DNA from: Nitriliruptoraceae bacterium
Lineage (GTDB): Bacteria > Actinomycetota > Nitriliruptoria > Nitriliruptorales > Nitriliruptoraceae
NCBI GenBank assembly: GCA_007125475.1
Contig: SLDB01000231.1
Coordinates: 1 to 9,129 of the forward strand
Reading direction: 5' to 3'
Length of the DNA stretch: 9,129 nucleotides
Shown here: positions 1 through 6,608 of the stretch, one piece after another
Layout of the letters: each line of letters opens with the position of its first letter
Position numbering within the stretch: the stretch's first letter is position 1
Notes under the pieces: generated by a model
Seen by the model: only the letters and a program-made list of their open reading frames with translations
Told to the model about the DNA's origin: nothing
Database searches by the model: none
Program-made: the position numbers and the translations under genes

Positions 1-1756
1 AAGCCGTCGGGCCCACTGGAGCGGTCCGGCTGATTGGATCCCCCGACGGAGAACTCACCCGCGTCGATGTCGACGCACCCGGTGGTCGTCGTACGATACG
101 GACGGACGCCTCGGGCGCTGCGGATGTCCGAGCGTGTCCAGCCGACGGCTGTCGATGCGAATGCTGTCGGACCAGTTCGGAGACCGGAGGCCGATCAGGG
201 TCGGGGCTGAAAGTGACGGTGTCCCCATCTACGACGGCGCTCCATCCACCGGCGTCGAACCGGCGGTGGTGGCGGCGACAGAGGAGCGCGGCCGAGTCCG
301 GTGAGAGGCGGCCTCCCGCCGCGAACGGCGTGGCGAGGTGCGCCACATCACACCAGGCGGCCGGAGCAGAGCAACCTTCCCAGGTGCAGCCCTGATCACG
401 CGCGATGAGTGCCCGCCACAGCCCCACGGGGACGGTACGCACCGCAGCGGACGCAGCGATCGGAGCCCCCGAGGCGTCGAGGACGACCCGTGTGACGTCG
501 CAGTCACCGAGCAGGTAGCGGACGTCGCTGAGCGTGACCGTCTCTCCGCCACCGAGACGTGCCGTGGTTTCCGTGCCCCCGCGTTGCCGGGCCAGTTCGT
601 CGGCGCTCACGAGGATCGTGACGTGTGGACGCACCCCATGCTGCGTCGGCGCTGCGCCAGCCCGTAGCGAGGCGTTCGCCAACGTCACCAGACCATCCGC
701 CCGGCGCTGATCATGTGTACGGGTGTCGTCGCGCGTCGGCGCCGGGGTGAACGCGGCGAAGGCCGTCCGGACAACCTCGGCATCGGTGCCGTACAGCTCC
801 CCGGAGAAGCGCAGCCCTCCCGACGACGTGTGGTGGTAGGAGAATCGTCGCCGGCTCCGCTGACGCCGCTCGAGCGTCCGCAGCCGGCTTGCGTCGGCTT
901 CGGCGATCAGTCGCCGGGCGTGCCGACCAAGGGCCACCGGGTCACACGTCGCCGCGAGGTCGATGAGCTCGGCCTCGACGGCGTCGCGCCGGTCCTCGGG
1001 CAGGTGCGGCAACGTCTCGGTGATGACGGACGCGTGCTTCGCCGTCAATCGGCCGTCGCTGAACGCCGTGTTCGTCGCGGGCGCGTCGGCGAGCCGGCGT
1101 CCGGTCCCCGAGACCTCCCGGGCCTCAGCCGGCGTGAGCCCCAGCTCACCGGTGAGGAACTCCCGGGTCGGACGTTCCCCGGCGCTGGGTCCGGCCCCGA
1201 CCCCAGCGTCCGATTGTTCGCGTCGTTGCAGCGCACCGGCGATCCTCGCCCGAGCTGCTTCGAGGCGACGCAGCGGACCCCGGAGCTCGACGAGGAGTGC
1301 CTGCAGCGCCGTCCGGTCCAAGTCTGCGAGGTCGACCGTGCCGAGGGCGTCCACGGCCGCGTGGAGTGGAGCCGCCGACCAGAGCTGCGTGGAACTCTCG
1401 CGAACGGCACCCCCGGCACTCATCGACGTGCCACCCGCCCCGGGCGCAGACCCAACGGCCGGTGCCTCGCTCCGGGCCGGCTGCGGCGCGGTGGTGGTGG
1501 GGCCCGGACTTGACGGGTGGGGAGCCTCGGACAGCCCGTCTGCCGCCGTGACGCCGTCGAAGCGTCCGGACACGTCGTATCCGTCGACGACCCCCTCACT
1601 GGCCATGCGGTGGTGTGCGGAGATCCGCCAGCGATACCCCACCTGACGAACGTCGTGGTGGTCTGTCCCGGTGTGCGCCTCGCGGCGACGCCGGTGGACG
1701 GTCCGGCCACGACGGCGGTACCGATCACCGACGGCGACACGCGGTGCGTTCGTCAC
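1..1756 (-). CDS. DUF222 (13E12-type) HNH endonuclease domain protein, 3' end cut by the window edge
   Basis: Seen: one open minus-strand frame from about 1885 to the left edge, with no stop. About residues 131-420 are a helical, Arg/Ala-rich DUF222 region (RLEAARARIAGALQRRE near 165-180). An HNH module follows: CTWEGCSAPAAWCDVAHL, then LLCRRHHRRF and AGGW. His473 keeps the usual HNH histidine and His496/497 the last ones, but the middle Asn position is Ser488 (SPDSAALLC). A disordered Pro/Arg tail follows. Family knowledge: abundant multicopy actinobacterial proteins (13E12 repeat family in Mycobacterium); the HNH fold suggests a metal-dependent nuclease, but the role is poorly known. Start: GTG at 1756 has GGAG with a 5-nt spacer (1765-1762). 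ATG 1852 (weak AGGGA) and ATG 1606 (no SD) are alternatives. Residues 1-130 are basic, then Pro/Ala-rich, and not conserved in the family. An SOS promoter upstream suggests DNA-damage control. Family call is firm; start is uncertain. Confidence 0.88.
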   Translation of the reverse strand, partial: MTNAPRVAVGDRYRRRGRTVHRRRREAHTGTDHHDVRQVGYRWRISAHHRMASEGVVDGYDVSGRFDGVTAADGLSEAPHPSSPGPTTTAPQPARSEAPAVGSAPGAGGTSMSAGGAVRESSTQLWSAAPLHAAVDALGTVDLADLDRTALQALLVELRGPLRRLEAARARIAGALQRREQSDAGVGAGPSAGERPTREFLTGELGLTPAEAREVSGTGRRLADAPATNTAFSDGRLTAKHASVITETLPHLPEDRRDAVEAELIDLAATCDPVALGRHARRLIAEADASRLRTLERRQRSRRRFSYHHTSSGGLRFSGELYGTDAEVVRTAFAAFTPAPTRDDTRTHDQRRADGLVTLANASLRAGAAPTQHGVRPHVTILVSADELARQRGGTETTARLGGGETVTLSDVRYLLGDCDVTRVVLDASGAPIAASAAVRTVPVGLWRALIARDQGCTWEGCSAPAAWCDVAHLATPFAAGGRLSPDSAALLCRRHHRRFDAGGWSAVVDGDTVTFSPDPDRPPVSELVRQHSHRQPSAGHARTSAAPEASVRIVRRPPGASTSTRVSSPSGDPISRTAPVGPTA

Positions 1757-1887
1757 GGCGTCTCCGGGTCCTGACCGTGCCCTCGGGCGCGGGCCCCTAC
1801 ACGGGGTGTGGTGACCGGGAACCCCGGTGTCGTCGTTCCCGACGTCATGCATCGATTCCCTGACGGACGATCCCTGCTGTTGCCGTC

Positions 1888-1916
1888 ATGGTAATCGAAC
1901 ACATGTTCGATTTCAC
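1888..1916 (-). promoter_or_regulatory. SOS promoter: perfect LexA box between -35 and -10
   Basis: Seen: TCGAACACATGTTCGA at 1895-1910 matches the actinobacterial/mycobacterial LexA box TCGAAC-N4-GTTCGA with no mismatch, and the dyad extends to 9-bp arms (AATCGAACA/TGTTCGATT, 2-nt centre). On the minus strand GTGAAA (1916-1911; 4/6 to TTGACA) and TACCAT (1893-1888; 4/6 to TATAAT) flank it with 17-nt spacing, so the operator fills the spacer. Transcription would start near 1881 and run into the DUF222 gene. On the plus strand no comparable -10 is placed. Inference: LexA represses the DUF222/HNH gene until DNA damage. Several 13E12-family genes of M. tuberculosis are known to have LexA sites, which supports the pairing. 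Confidence 0.82.
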
Positions 1917-1980
1917 GTCTCTTCGGTGCTCTGTGGAAGCCCTGACCGCGGCGCCGCACCGGCGGTGAGCAACGCGACCT

Positions 1981-2180
1981 CCGACCCACCAACGCGCGAG
2001 CCCGCAGACGCGCGAACCCAGCGACGCACCAGCCCACCAACGCTCGAACCCACGAACGCGCGAACGCAACCACCCACGACCGTGAAGACATCCACGAACG
2101 ACCACGCACGGAAACCAACACGCACGGAAACCACCACGCACACGCACGCCCCACCGCCGAACGCCCCACCCACGAACGCG
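1981..2180 (+). repeat. T-depleted, C-rich low-complexity block with short degenerate direct repeats
   Basis: Counted by hand: 200 bases with 95 C, 60 A, 42 G and only 3 T. Recurrent words are CCACGAACG, GAACGCG and CACGCACGGAAACCA; the last is a perfect 15-bp direct repeat at 2103-2117 and 2119-2133 (period 16). The plus frame through it reads as Thr/Pro/Arg/Asn-rich low complexity and the minus frame as Arg/Trp/Val-rich, neither protein-like. A C-over-G, unstructured plus-strand RNA is the composition associated with Rho-utilisation sites, so Rho-dependent attenuation ahead of the 2265 gene is possible. The rest of the 1757-2264 intergenic stretch holds the LexA promoter and the leader ORF; I see nothing else in it. 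Confidence 0.6.
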
Positions 2181-2244
2181 ATGGTCCGGGACGGGCCGGC
2201 GGTCGTGCAGAATGGGGGTCCGCGGCTCGGCATCGAGGGGCGAC

Positions 2245-2268
2245 ATGCTCACGAAGGCGCTGCAATGA
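2245..2268 (+). CDS. Seven-codon leader ORF (MLTKALQ) coupled to the next gene
   Basis: Seen: ATG at 2245 follows GAGGGG (2235-2240) with a 4-nt spacer, reads MLTKALQ, and stops at TGA 2266-2268. The stop shares the ATGA overlap with the ATG of the membrane-protein gene at 2265. The SD of this mini-ORF is better than the only SD-like word before the main start (AAGG at 2254-2257, inside the mini-ORF). Inference: ribosomes loading here could deliver translation to the downstream start by termination-reinitiation. It may instead be chance, with AAGG serving the main gene directly. Confidence 0.4.
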   Translation: MLTKALQ

Positions 2269-2780
2269 CGGCAACCGGACCGGATCGGGAGCTCACGCTC
2301 ACCGCCGGCTGCTTCGGCGCACGGGACTGGGCGCGGGTACGGCGCGCTGCGTGGCAGGCCACGCCGCTCGACGACCCGGCGTTGTCGGCGGCCGCTGAAC
2401 TGGTGGCGAGACAGGAACGCCACGGTGCCTGCCTCGCCGCCATCCCATTCGGGGTCCTCGCGCTCATGCCCGGGATCCGCCGCCTGGGGTACGCCGCGAC
2501 GGCGGGCCTGGCATCGGTCGCCGCCGTCGCCGACCGGTGTGCGGCCACGGGTCCCGCCGCGGGGCCCCCTCGCGGGGCGCGCCGTACGCGATCGCGGCCG
2601 ACCGACGGCCTGACCTTCCTGATCGGCCTGGTCGGCATCACCGCCAGCGTGAGCGCCTGGTTCCGACTTCGACGCGCCATCAGCATCCACGCCGCGCAGG
2701 CCGACCACGAAGCCCTCACCGCCCGCATCCACGACCCGCTGGGGCGTAGCGACACGTCAGCATTGAGGATCGTGGGCTGA
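2265..2780 (+). CDS. Small two-segment membrane protein of unknown function
   Basis: Not recognised as a named family. The 171-residue product has a soluble N-terminal part (about 1-55; TLTAGCFGARDWARVRRAAW, then a helix AELVARQERHG). A hydrophobic stretch at about 57-90 contains a Pro/Gly break (IPFGVLALMPGIRRLG). A basic linker follows (about 95-115, PPRGARRTRSRPTDG), then a second clear membrane helix at about 115-133 (LTFLIGLVGITASVSAW) and a charged tail. Third codon positions are strongly G/C in this frame, while the opposite-strand frames give Arg/Pro/Ser-rich shadow text. ATG 2265 was chosen for the ATGA overlap and AAGG seven bases upstream; in-frame ATG 2181 is possible but would add residues from the edge of the low-complexity block. 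The SGNH gene follows 110 bp later on the same strand; no functional link is evident. Confidence 0.7.
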   Translation: MTATGPDRELTLTAGCFGARDWARVRRAAWQATPLDDPALSAAAELVARQERHGACLAAIPFGVLALMPGIRRLGYAATAGLASVAAVADRCAATGPAAGPPRGARRTRSRPTDGLTFLIGLVGITASVSAWFRLRRAISIHAAQADHEALTARIHDPLGRSDTSALRIVG

Positions 2781-2813
2781 GTGCTCCGCGGCACCATCGG
2801 TCGCCGGGAAGCC

Positions 2814-2850
2814 GGTGTCGCGACGGACACCACGGACCTCCAACGAGGTC
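2814..2850 (+). terminator. Pair of short hairpins behind the membrane-protein gene
   Basis: Seen: GGTGTC-GCGACG-GACACC (2814-2831, perfect 6-bp stem, 6-nt loop) then GACCTC-CAAC-GAGGTC (2835-2850, perfect 6-bp stem, 4-nt loop), 34-70 nt after the stop at 2780. No T-run follows, so this is not a canonical intrinsic terminator. Weak terminator or RNA-stabilising role is inference, and chance is possible at this GC content. Confidence 0.3.
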
Positions 2851-2878
2851 ACCGGGCACGAGGAGGCGCTCCCCGGGT

Positions 2879-2884
2879 TACCGT
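2879..2884 (+). promoter_or_regulatory. Possible -10 element of a leaderless SGNH transcript
   Basis: TACCGT fits the TANNNT pattern and ends six bases before the ATG at 2891. The start has no SD within the usual distance; the nearest purine run (GAGGAGG, about 2861-2867) is over 20 bases away. Leaderless transcripts are common in actinobacteria, so this is plausible. No good -35 is visible. Confidence 0.3.
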
Positions 2885-2890
2885 CCTGCC

Positions 2891-3706
2891 ATGACGTCAA
2901 CGCACCTGCCCGGTCGTGGCACCGCGGCGCCACTCCTCGTCATCCTGGCCGTGCTGGTCACCGCCTGTTCCCCGATGGAGAACCCGGACTCGGCCGGCCC
3001 CCCGGCCCCGGAGTACCCCGAGGTCATCCGGTACACCGCACTCGGCGATTCCCTCGCCACCGGGACGGGGGCCGAGTCGAGCTACGTCGACGAGTACGCG
3101 GCATGGATCGAGGAGGAGACGGCCTCGACGGTCGAGGTCACCAACGTCGCCGTCGACGGGTGGACGAGCCACGACCTCCTCGAGATGCTCGACACCGACG
3201 GCGAGGTGCGAGCAGCCGTCGGTGAGGCCCACGTCATCACCTGGAGCATCGGCGGCAACGACCTGCTCGACGTCCTCGCGCAACTCCTCCGGGGGGCGTG
3301 CGAATCCGTGGATCCGCGCCCCTGCCTCGAAGACGGGGTCGAGGGCGCTGTCGAGCGAAGTGACGAGGTGATCAGGGAGATCCTCGCGCTCCGCGACGGG
3401 GACCCGGACGGGTTGAGGACCTTCGACCTCTACCTGCCATTCTCGGGCCACCCCTATGTGGGGCCGTTCGTCGACCTCCTCCGTCCACACCTGGACGCGT
3501 TCAACACCGAGGTGGCCGCCACCGCGGCGGCACACGACGTCCCCGTCGGTGAGGTCCATCGTGCGTTCCACGGTCCGGATGGTGACGGTGATCCGTCCTC
3601 GGACGGCCTGATCTCGCACGACGGACTCCACCCGAGTGACCATGGCCATCGGGTGATCGCCGAGGTCCTGGCCGATCTGGGGCTCGAGCTCGCCGATCGC
3701 GACTGA
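2891..3706 (+). CDS. SGNH/GDSL-family esterase or lipase, secreted lipoprotein
   Basis: Hydrolase expected to act on ester bonds outside the membrane; substrate unknown. The 271-residue product begins with a lipoprotein signal peptide: hydrophobic core PLLVILAVLVTA and lipobox LVTAC with Cys26, then a disordered Pro/Glu spacer (27-45). The SGNH blocks appear in order. Block I is TALGDSLATG with nucleophile Ser54, block II has Gly90 (VAVDGW), and block III is SIGGND with Asn123. Block V is DGLHPSDHGH with Asp244 and His247 completing the triad. Length is normal for the family. The mature protein is rich in Asp/Glu. The upstream membrane-protein gene is on the same strand, and the next gene (permease) converges on it. 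No partner enzyme is adjacent, so it looks like a stand-alone secreted esterase; acetyl-sugar or lipid esters are equally possible. Confidence 0.92.
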   Translation: MTSTHLPGRGTAAPLLVILAVLVTACSPMENPDSAGPPAPEYPEVIRYTALGDSLATGTGAESSYVDEYAAWIEEETASTVEVTNVAVDGWTSHDLLEMLDTDGEVRAAVGEAHVITWSIGGNDLLDVLAQLLRGACESVDPRPCLEDGVEGAVERSDEVIREILALRDGDPDGLRTFDLYLPFSGHPYVGPFVDLLRPHLDAFNTEVAATAAAHDVPVGEVHRAFHGPDGDGDPSSDGLISHDGLHPSDHGHRVIAEVLADLGLELADRD

Positions 3707-3817
3707 CCCCGGCCGACGATTCCGCGGAGACCGGGGGCGACGACCGCGTGAGCAGTCGCGGCAGCAGATCCGCCCGGGAACCGGCCAAGGCGACGGCGTC
3801 AGCCACCCCGGCAGCCG

Positions 3818-3832
3818 TCCCGCCCGGCGGGA
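3818..3832. terminator. Palindrome between convergent genes
   Basis: Seen: TCCCGCC-C-GGCGGGA, perfect 7-bp arms around one base, in the 154-bp gap between the converging SGNH and permease genes. Because the arms nearly abut, a hairpin would use about five pairs. A further 6-bp inverted repeat, CCCCGG (3707-3712) and CCGGGG (3731-3736), follows the SGNH stop. Neither has a T-run. A bidirectional terminator is a position-based inference. Confidence 0.3.
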
Positions 3833-3840
3833 AACGACGC

Positions 3841-3864
3841 CGACGGCGTCAGCGACGGCGTCAG
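3841..3864. repeat. 12-bp tandem repeat reaching into the permease stop codon
   Basis: CGACGGCGTCAG occurs twice head to tail (3841-3852, 3853-3864) and once more at 3791-3802. Read on the minus strand the unit is CTGACGCCGTCG. The TGA in the first unit is the permease stop (3863-3861), and because 12 is a multiple of three the next TGA (3851-3849) is in frame, giving a tandem stop. Confidence 0.75.
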
Positions 3865-4748
3865 CGGGCGCGCCAGCGGAGGGCCCGGCGCTCGATGACG
3901 CCGGTGATGGAGAACAACACCAGCACGAACAGCATGATCAGGAAGATCAGGGCGAACACCAGGCCGGCGTTGTACTGGCTCTGGGCGAACATCAGCATGT
4001 AGCCGAGCCCCCGTGAGGACGCGACGAACTCCCCGACGACGGCACCGGTGAACGCGAAGCCGACCGCGATCTTGAGGTTCCCCAGCACACGGCCGGCGAT
4101 CGACGGGACGTAGACCTCGCGCAGCAGCACGCGGGTCCCCCCGCCGAAGGTGCGGATCCGGTCGATGAGGCGGTTGTCGGTGTCCTGGATCCCGCCGTAG
4201 ACGGCCGAGAACACCAGGACCGAGACGAGGAGGAACGACAGCGCCACCTTCGAGGAGATCCCGATGCCGAGCCAGATGATCAACAACGGCGCGAAGATCA
4301 CCCGTGGGACCGCGCTGAGCAGCACCATGACCGGCTCGATGAGCTCCGCCATGGGCCGGAACAGCCCGGAGACCGCCCCCAGGACCACACCGACGGCGAT
4401 CCCGAGGACCAGGCCCAGCAGCGCCGCGGTGAACGTCGCCTCCAGATGGGGGAAGATGCTGCCGTCGGCGAACAGCCCGACGAGGATCTCACCGACGGCC
4501 GTCGGTGATGAGGCCGTGAACGGGTCGACGATCCCCGTCCGCGTGAGGGCCTCCCACGCCGCCAGGAGGACGAGGACCGCCGCGGTTCGGCGGATCCCGA
4601 CGCCGGCACGCTGACGCCACGCCGCCGGTCCCTGCGCGGGGTCACGGTGGGTGTCGGCCGGAGTGGTGGCGGTGGCGTCTGTGCCGACGGGGGCGCCGGC
4701 CTGGGCATCGTCGACCGGTCGCGGGGTACGTGCGGTGAGCGTCGTCAT
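3861..4748 (-). CDS. ABC importer permease, NitT/TauT (BPD_transp_1) type
   Basis: Inner-membrane channel of the importer encoded with the two upstream genes. The 295-residue product starts with an unusually long, Thr/Pro/Ala-rich cytoplasmic extension (about 1-50), then a first helix (RTAAVLVLLAAWEAL, 54-68). The core follows with about five more helices, including HLEATFTAALLGLVLGIAVG, the diagnostic AVPRVIFAPLLIIWLGIG (about 146-163), and a strongly hydrophobic LVFALIFLIMLFVLVLFSI near the end. The EAA loop (IDRIRTFGGGTRVLLREVYVPS) keeps the conserved Gly and Pro but has lost the EAA residues, as in many NitT/TauT relatives. Start ATG 4748 overlaps the ATPase stop as ATGA, so translation is coupled; the longer open frame upstream is only the shadow of the ATPase gene. 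The substrate cannot be told from the permease. Confidence 0.93.
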   Translation of the reverse strand: MTTLTARTPRPVDDAQAGAPVGTDATATTPADTHRDPAQGPAAWRQRAGVGIRRTAAVLVLLAAWEALTRTGIVDPFTASSPTAVGEILVGLFADGSIFPHLEATFTAALLGLVLGIAVGVVLGAVSGLFRPMAELIEPVMVLLSAVPRVIFAPLLIIWLGIGISSKVALSFLLVSVLVFSAVYGGIQDTDNRLIDRIRTFGGGTRVLLREVYVPSIAGRVLGNLKIAVGFAFTGAVVGEFVASSRGLGYMLMFAQSQYNAGLVFALIFLIMLFVLVLFSITGVIERRALRWRAR

Positions 4749-5518
4749 GCCTGCACCTCCAACCGGCGCCGGTCCGAGGAGACCCCGTCGACGACCCCCG
4801 CCAGTCCGTGCCACAGCTCCTCGAGGAGCGGGGCGAACTGGGGGTCGGTGCGTGTGGCCACCAGGTCCCGTGGACGGTCGAGCGGGATGTCGTAGCGCTC
4901 GACGATGTTCGCTCGCGGTCCGTTCGACATCAGGTGGACCCGGTCGGAGAGCGCGATCGCCTCTTCGAGGTCGTGGGTGACCAGGACCACGGTGATGTCG
5001 TGGGACTCGACCCACGACAGCAGGTCGGCGGTGACGCGGTGACGCACGATGGCGTCGAGGGACGCGAACGGCTCGTCCATGAGCAGCATGCGTGGCCGCG
5101 GCGCGAAGCTCTGGGCGAGCGCGACGCGTTTCCGCTGACCGCCCGAGAGCTGCTGGGGGAACCGGTCGCCCAACCCGGACAGACCCATCCGGTCCAGCCA
5201 CACGTCAGCCTCGGCCTCGGCCGCCCGACGCGACTCACCACGGATGACGAGGGGGAGCGCGACGTTGTGCCGGGCGCTGCGCCAGGGGAGCAACGCGTCG
5301 TCCTGGAACAGGAAGCCCACGTCCCGGCGGTCGACGTCGAGGTCGATGCTGCCCCGGTCCGGTTCGTGGAGGCCGACGACGGCTCGCAGGATGCTGGACT
5401 TCCCGCACCCGGACGGGCCGACGAGGGCGGCGAACTGGCTGGCGGGGACCGTCAGGCTCAGGTCATCGAGGACGGGAGTTCCGCCGTAGCCGAGGGCGAG
5501 GTCGGTGATATCGAGCAT
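4745..5518 (-). CDS. ABC importer ATP-binding protein, NitT/TauT type
   Basis: Cytoplasmic ATPase that drives the importer. All nucleotide-binding motifs are present in the 257-residue product: Walker A GPSGCGKSS (34-42), Q-loop Gln72 within LFQDDALLPW, signature LSGGQ (124-128), and Walker B MLLMDEP (144-150, catalytic Glu149). The D-loop is SLD (153-155) and the switch is His181 in VLVTHDLEEA. The LLPW and RHNVALPL sequence after the Q-loop is typical of the nitrate/sulfonate/taurine/HMP importer branch (NrtD, SsuB, TauB relatives). Start ATG 5518 overlaps the stop of the binding-protein gene by one base (TGATG). The end overlaps the permease start as ATGA, so all three cistrons are chained. 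A 55-residue tail after the switch region carries no motif I recognise. Confidence 0.96.
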   Translation of the reverse strand: MLDITDLALGYGGTPVLDDLSLTVPASQFAALVGPSGCGKSSILRAVVGLHEPDRGSIDLDVDRRDVGFLFQDDALLPWRSARHNVALPLVIRGESRRAAEAEADVWLDRMGLSGLGDRFPQQLSGGQRKRVALAQSFAPRPRMLLMDEPFASLDAIVRHRVTADLLSWVESHDITVVLVTHDLEEAIALSDRVHLMSNGPRANIVERYDIPLDRPRDLVATRTDPQFAPLLEELWHGLAGVVDGVSSDRRRLEVQA

Positions 5519-6597
5519 CAGGCGAGCACCGTGGTGTCGAGGGCTTCGTCGAGGGTCACCGTGCCGTCGATGGCTCCGGCCTCGGTGAGGGAGGTGATGA
5601 CGCGCTCGGCGGCGTCGGTGTCGAGCGTGACATCGGTGGGCCACAGCGAGGACCGGTACCGCTCGACGATGTCGCCGAGGAGGTCGAGGTCCTCGCCGGC
5701 GGTGAGTTCGCTGGGCAACGCCGCGAGGAGTTCGGAGACGTCAGCGGTCTGCACACGCTCGAGCCCACGGGTCATGGCGCGCGACATCGCCTGCAACTGT
5801 TCGGCGCGTTCCTCCTGTTCCCCGTCCCTCACTGCGATCCCCATGAACTCGTACGCCCCACCGAACACCTCGGTGGCGTCATCGATGTCCATGAAGTTCA
5901 CCAGCTCCCGGGCACCGTCGTCGACGAGGCGTGTGAGCGCCGGCTCCTGGACCATCCCGGCGTCGACCTGGCCGAGCCGCAGGGCGTCGTAGAGGTTCGT
6001 GCCGAGGGTGGCGAACTCGACGCTGGACGGATCCACCCCGGCCCGGTCGAGGACGTAGAGCATGATGGTGTGGTCCGCGTTCCCGAGCGAGGAGACCCCG
6101 ATCTGTCGACCGGCGAGGTCCTCGATGGAGGTGATGTCGTCGGCGGTCTCGACCGCGGTGGCCAGGGCGAACAGGGGGAGGCGACCGGTAGTCATGAACC
6201 GCTTCACCGTCGCGCCGCTGGCGACCGCACCGACCTGGGCGTCGAAGGAGCTCGCGGCGTAGTCGACGGCACCGCCGTTGAGTGCCTGGACCGCGTCGCC
6301 ACCGCCACGGCTGTACACCAACTCGACGTCGAGGCCTTCGTCCGCGAAGTACCCCGCATCGCGCGTCACCTCGTACGGCACGACGCACAGCAGTTGGCCG
6401 CAGAACGCCAGCGTCACCGGCTGAAGCGATCCGCCGGACGGATCCGAGGATCGCACACCGCAGGCCGCGAGTCCGGCGGCCCCGACGGTCACGATCATGC
6501 CCTGGAGGAGGCGGCGACGGGTCACGACCTTCGAGGCGAGGTCACCGCCCAACGCGGCTGATGCGCCGCTGGGGCCGGAGGGCGTGCAGCAGTCCAC
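5518..6597 (-). CDS. ABC substrate-binding lipoprotein, NMT1/SsuA-like, with a pocket cysteine pair (SaoB-like?)
   Basis: Extracytoplasmic solute receptor of the importer. Start GTG 6597 has a perfect AGGAGG (6608-6603) five bases upstream. The 359-residue product has a long N-region beginning MDCCTP, a twin-arginine stretch TRRRLLQG (26-33), a hydrophobic core, and lipobox LAAC with Cys46. It is probably Tat-exported and lipidated, although the Arg motif also occurs in Sec lipoproteins. The mature domain follows the NMT1 pattern: VTLAFCGQLLCVVPYEVTRDAGYF, then DAVQALNGGAVDYA, DLAGRQIGVSSLGNADH, and LGQVDAGMVQEPAL. Apart from Cys46 its only cysteines are Cys66 and Cys71, in the first strand-loop that normally lines the ligand pocket. 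This suggests a metal, organometal or thiol ligand and recalls the SaoB family; nitrate, sulfonate or pyrimidine ligands are alternatives. No in-frame TGA, so no selenocysteine. It is first in a three-gene coupled operon. Confidence 0.9.
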   Translation of the reverse strand: MDCCTPSGPSGASAALGGDLASKVVTRRRLLQGMIVTVGAAGLAACGVRSSDPSGGSLQPVTLAFCGQLLCVVPYEVTRDAGYFADEGLDVELVYSRGGGDAVQALNGGAVDYAASSFDAQVGAVASGATVKRFMTTGRLPLFALATAVETADDITSIEDLAGRQIGVSSLGNADHTIMLYVLDRAGVDPSSVEFATLGTNLYDALRLGQVDAGMVQEPALTRLVDDGARELVNFMDIDDATEVFGGAYEFMGIAVRDGEQEERAEQLQAMSRAMTRGLERVQTADVSELLAALPSELTAGEDLDLLGDIVERYRSSLWPTDVTLDTDAAERVITSLTEAGAIDGTVTLDEALDTTVLA

Positions 6598-6602
6598 CTC
6601 GT

Positions 6603-6608
6603 CCTCCT
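6603..6608 (-). promoter_or_regulatory. Strong ribosome binding site for the ABC operon
   Basis: AGGAGG on the minus strand, 5 nt before GTG 6597. It is the best Shine-Dalgarno in the window and settles the start of the binding protein, excluding an internal GTG at codon 25, just before the twin-arginine motif. Confidence 0.8.

Noticed and set aside
713..1513. 266-codon plus-strand open frame
   Set aside because: Antisense to the DUF222 coding region; Arg/Gly/Pro-rich with no recognisable fold.
1640..1756. DUF1918-like (VGDR...RGRTV) domain at the start of the HNH protein
   Set aside because: Only the first few residues resemble that family; the conserved downstream pattern is absent in this frame.
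1845..2732. 295-codon minus-strand open frame
   Set aside because: Crosses the T-depleted block and antisense to the membrane-protein gene; the plus frame has the G/C third-position bias and helices.
4808..5992. 394-codon plus-strand open frame
   Set aside because: Antisense to the ATPase and binding-protein genes, whose motifs are unmistakable.
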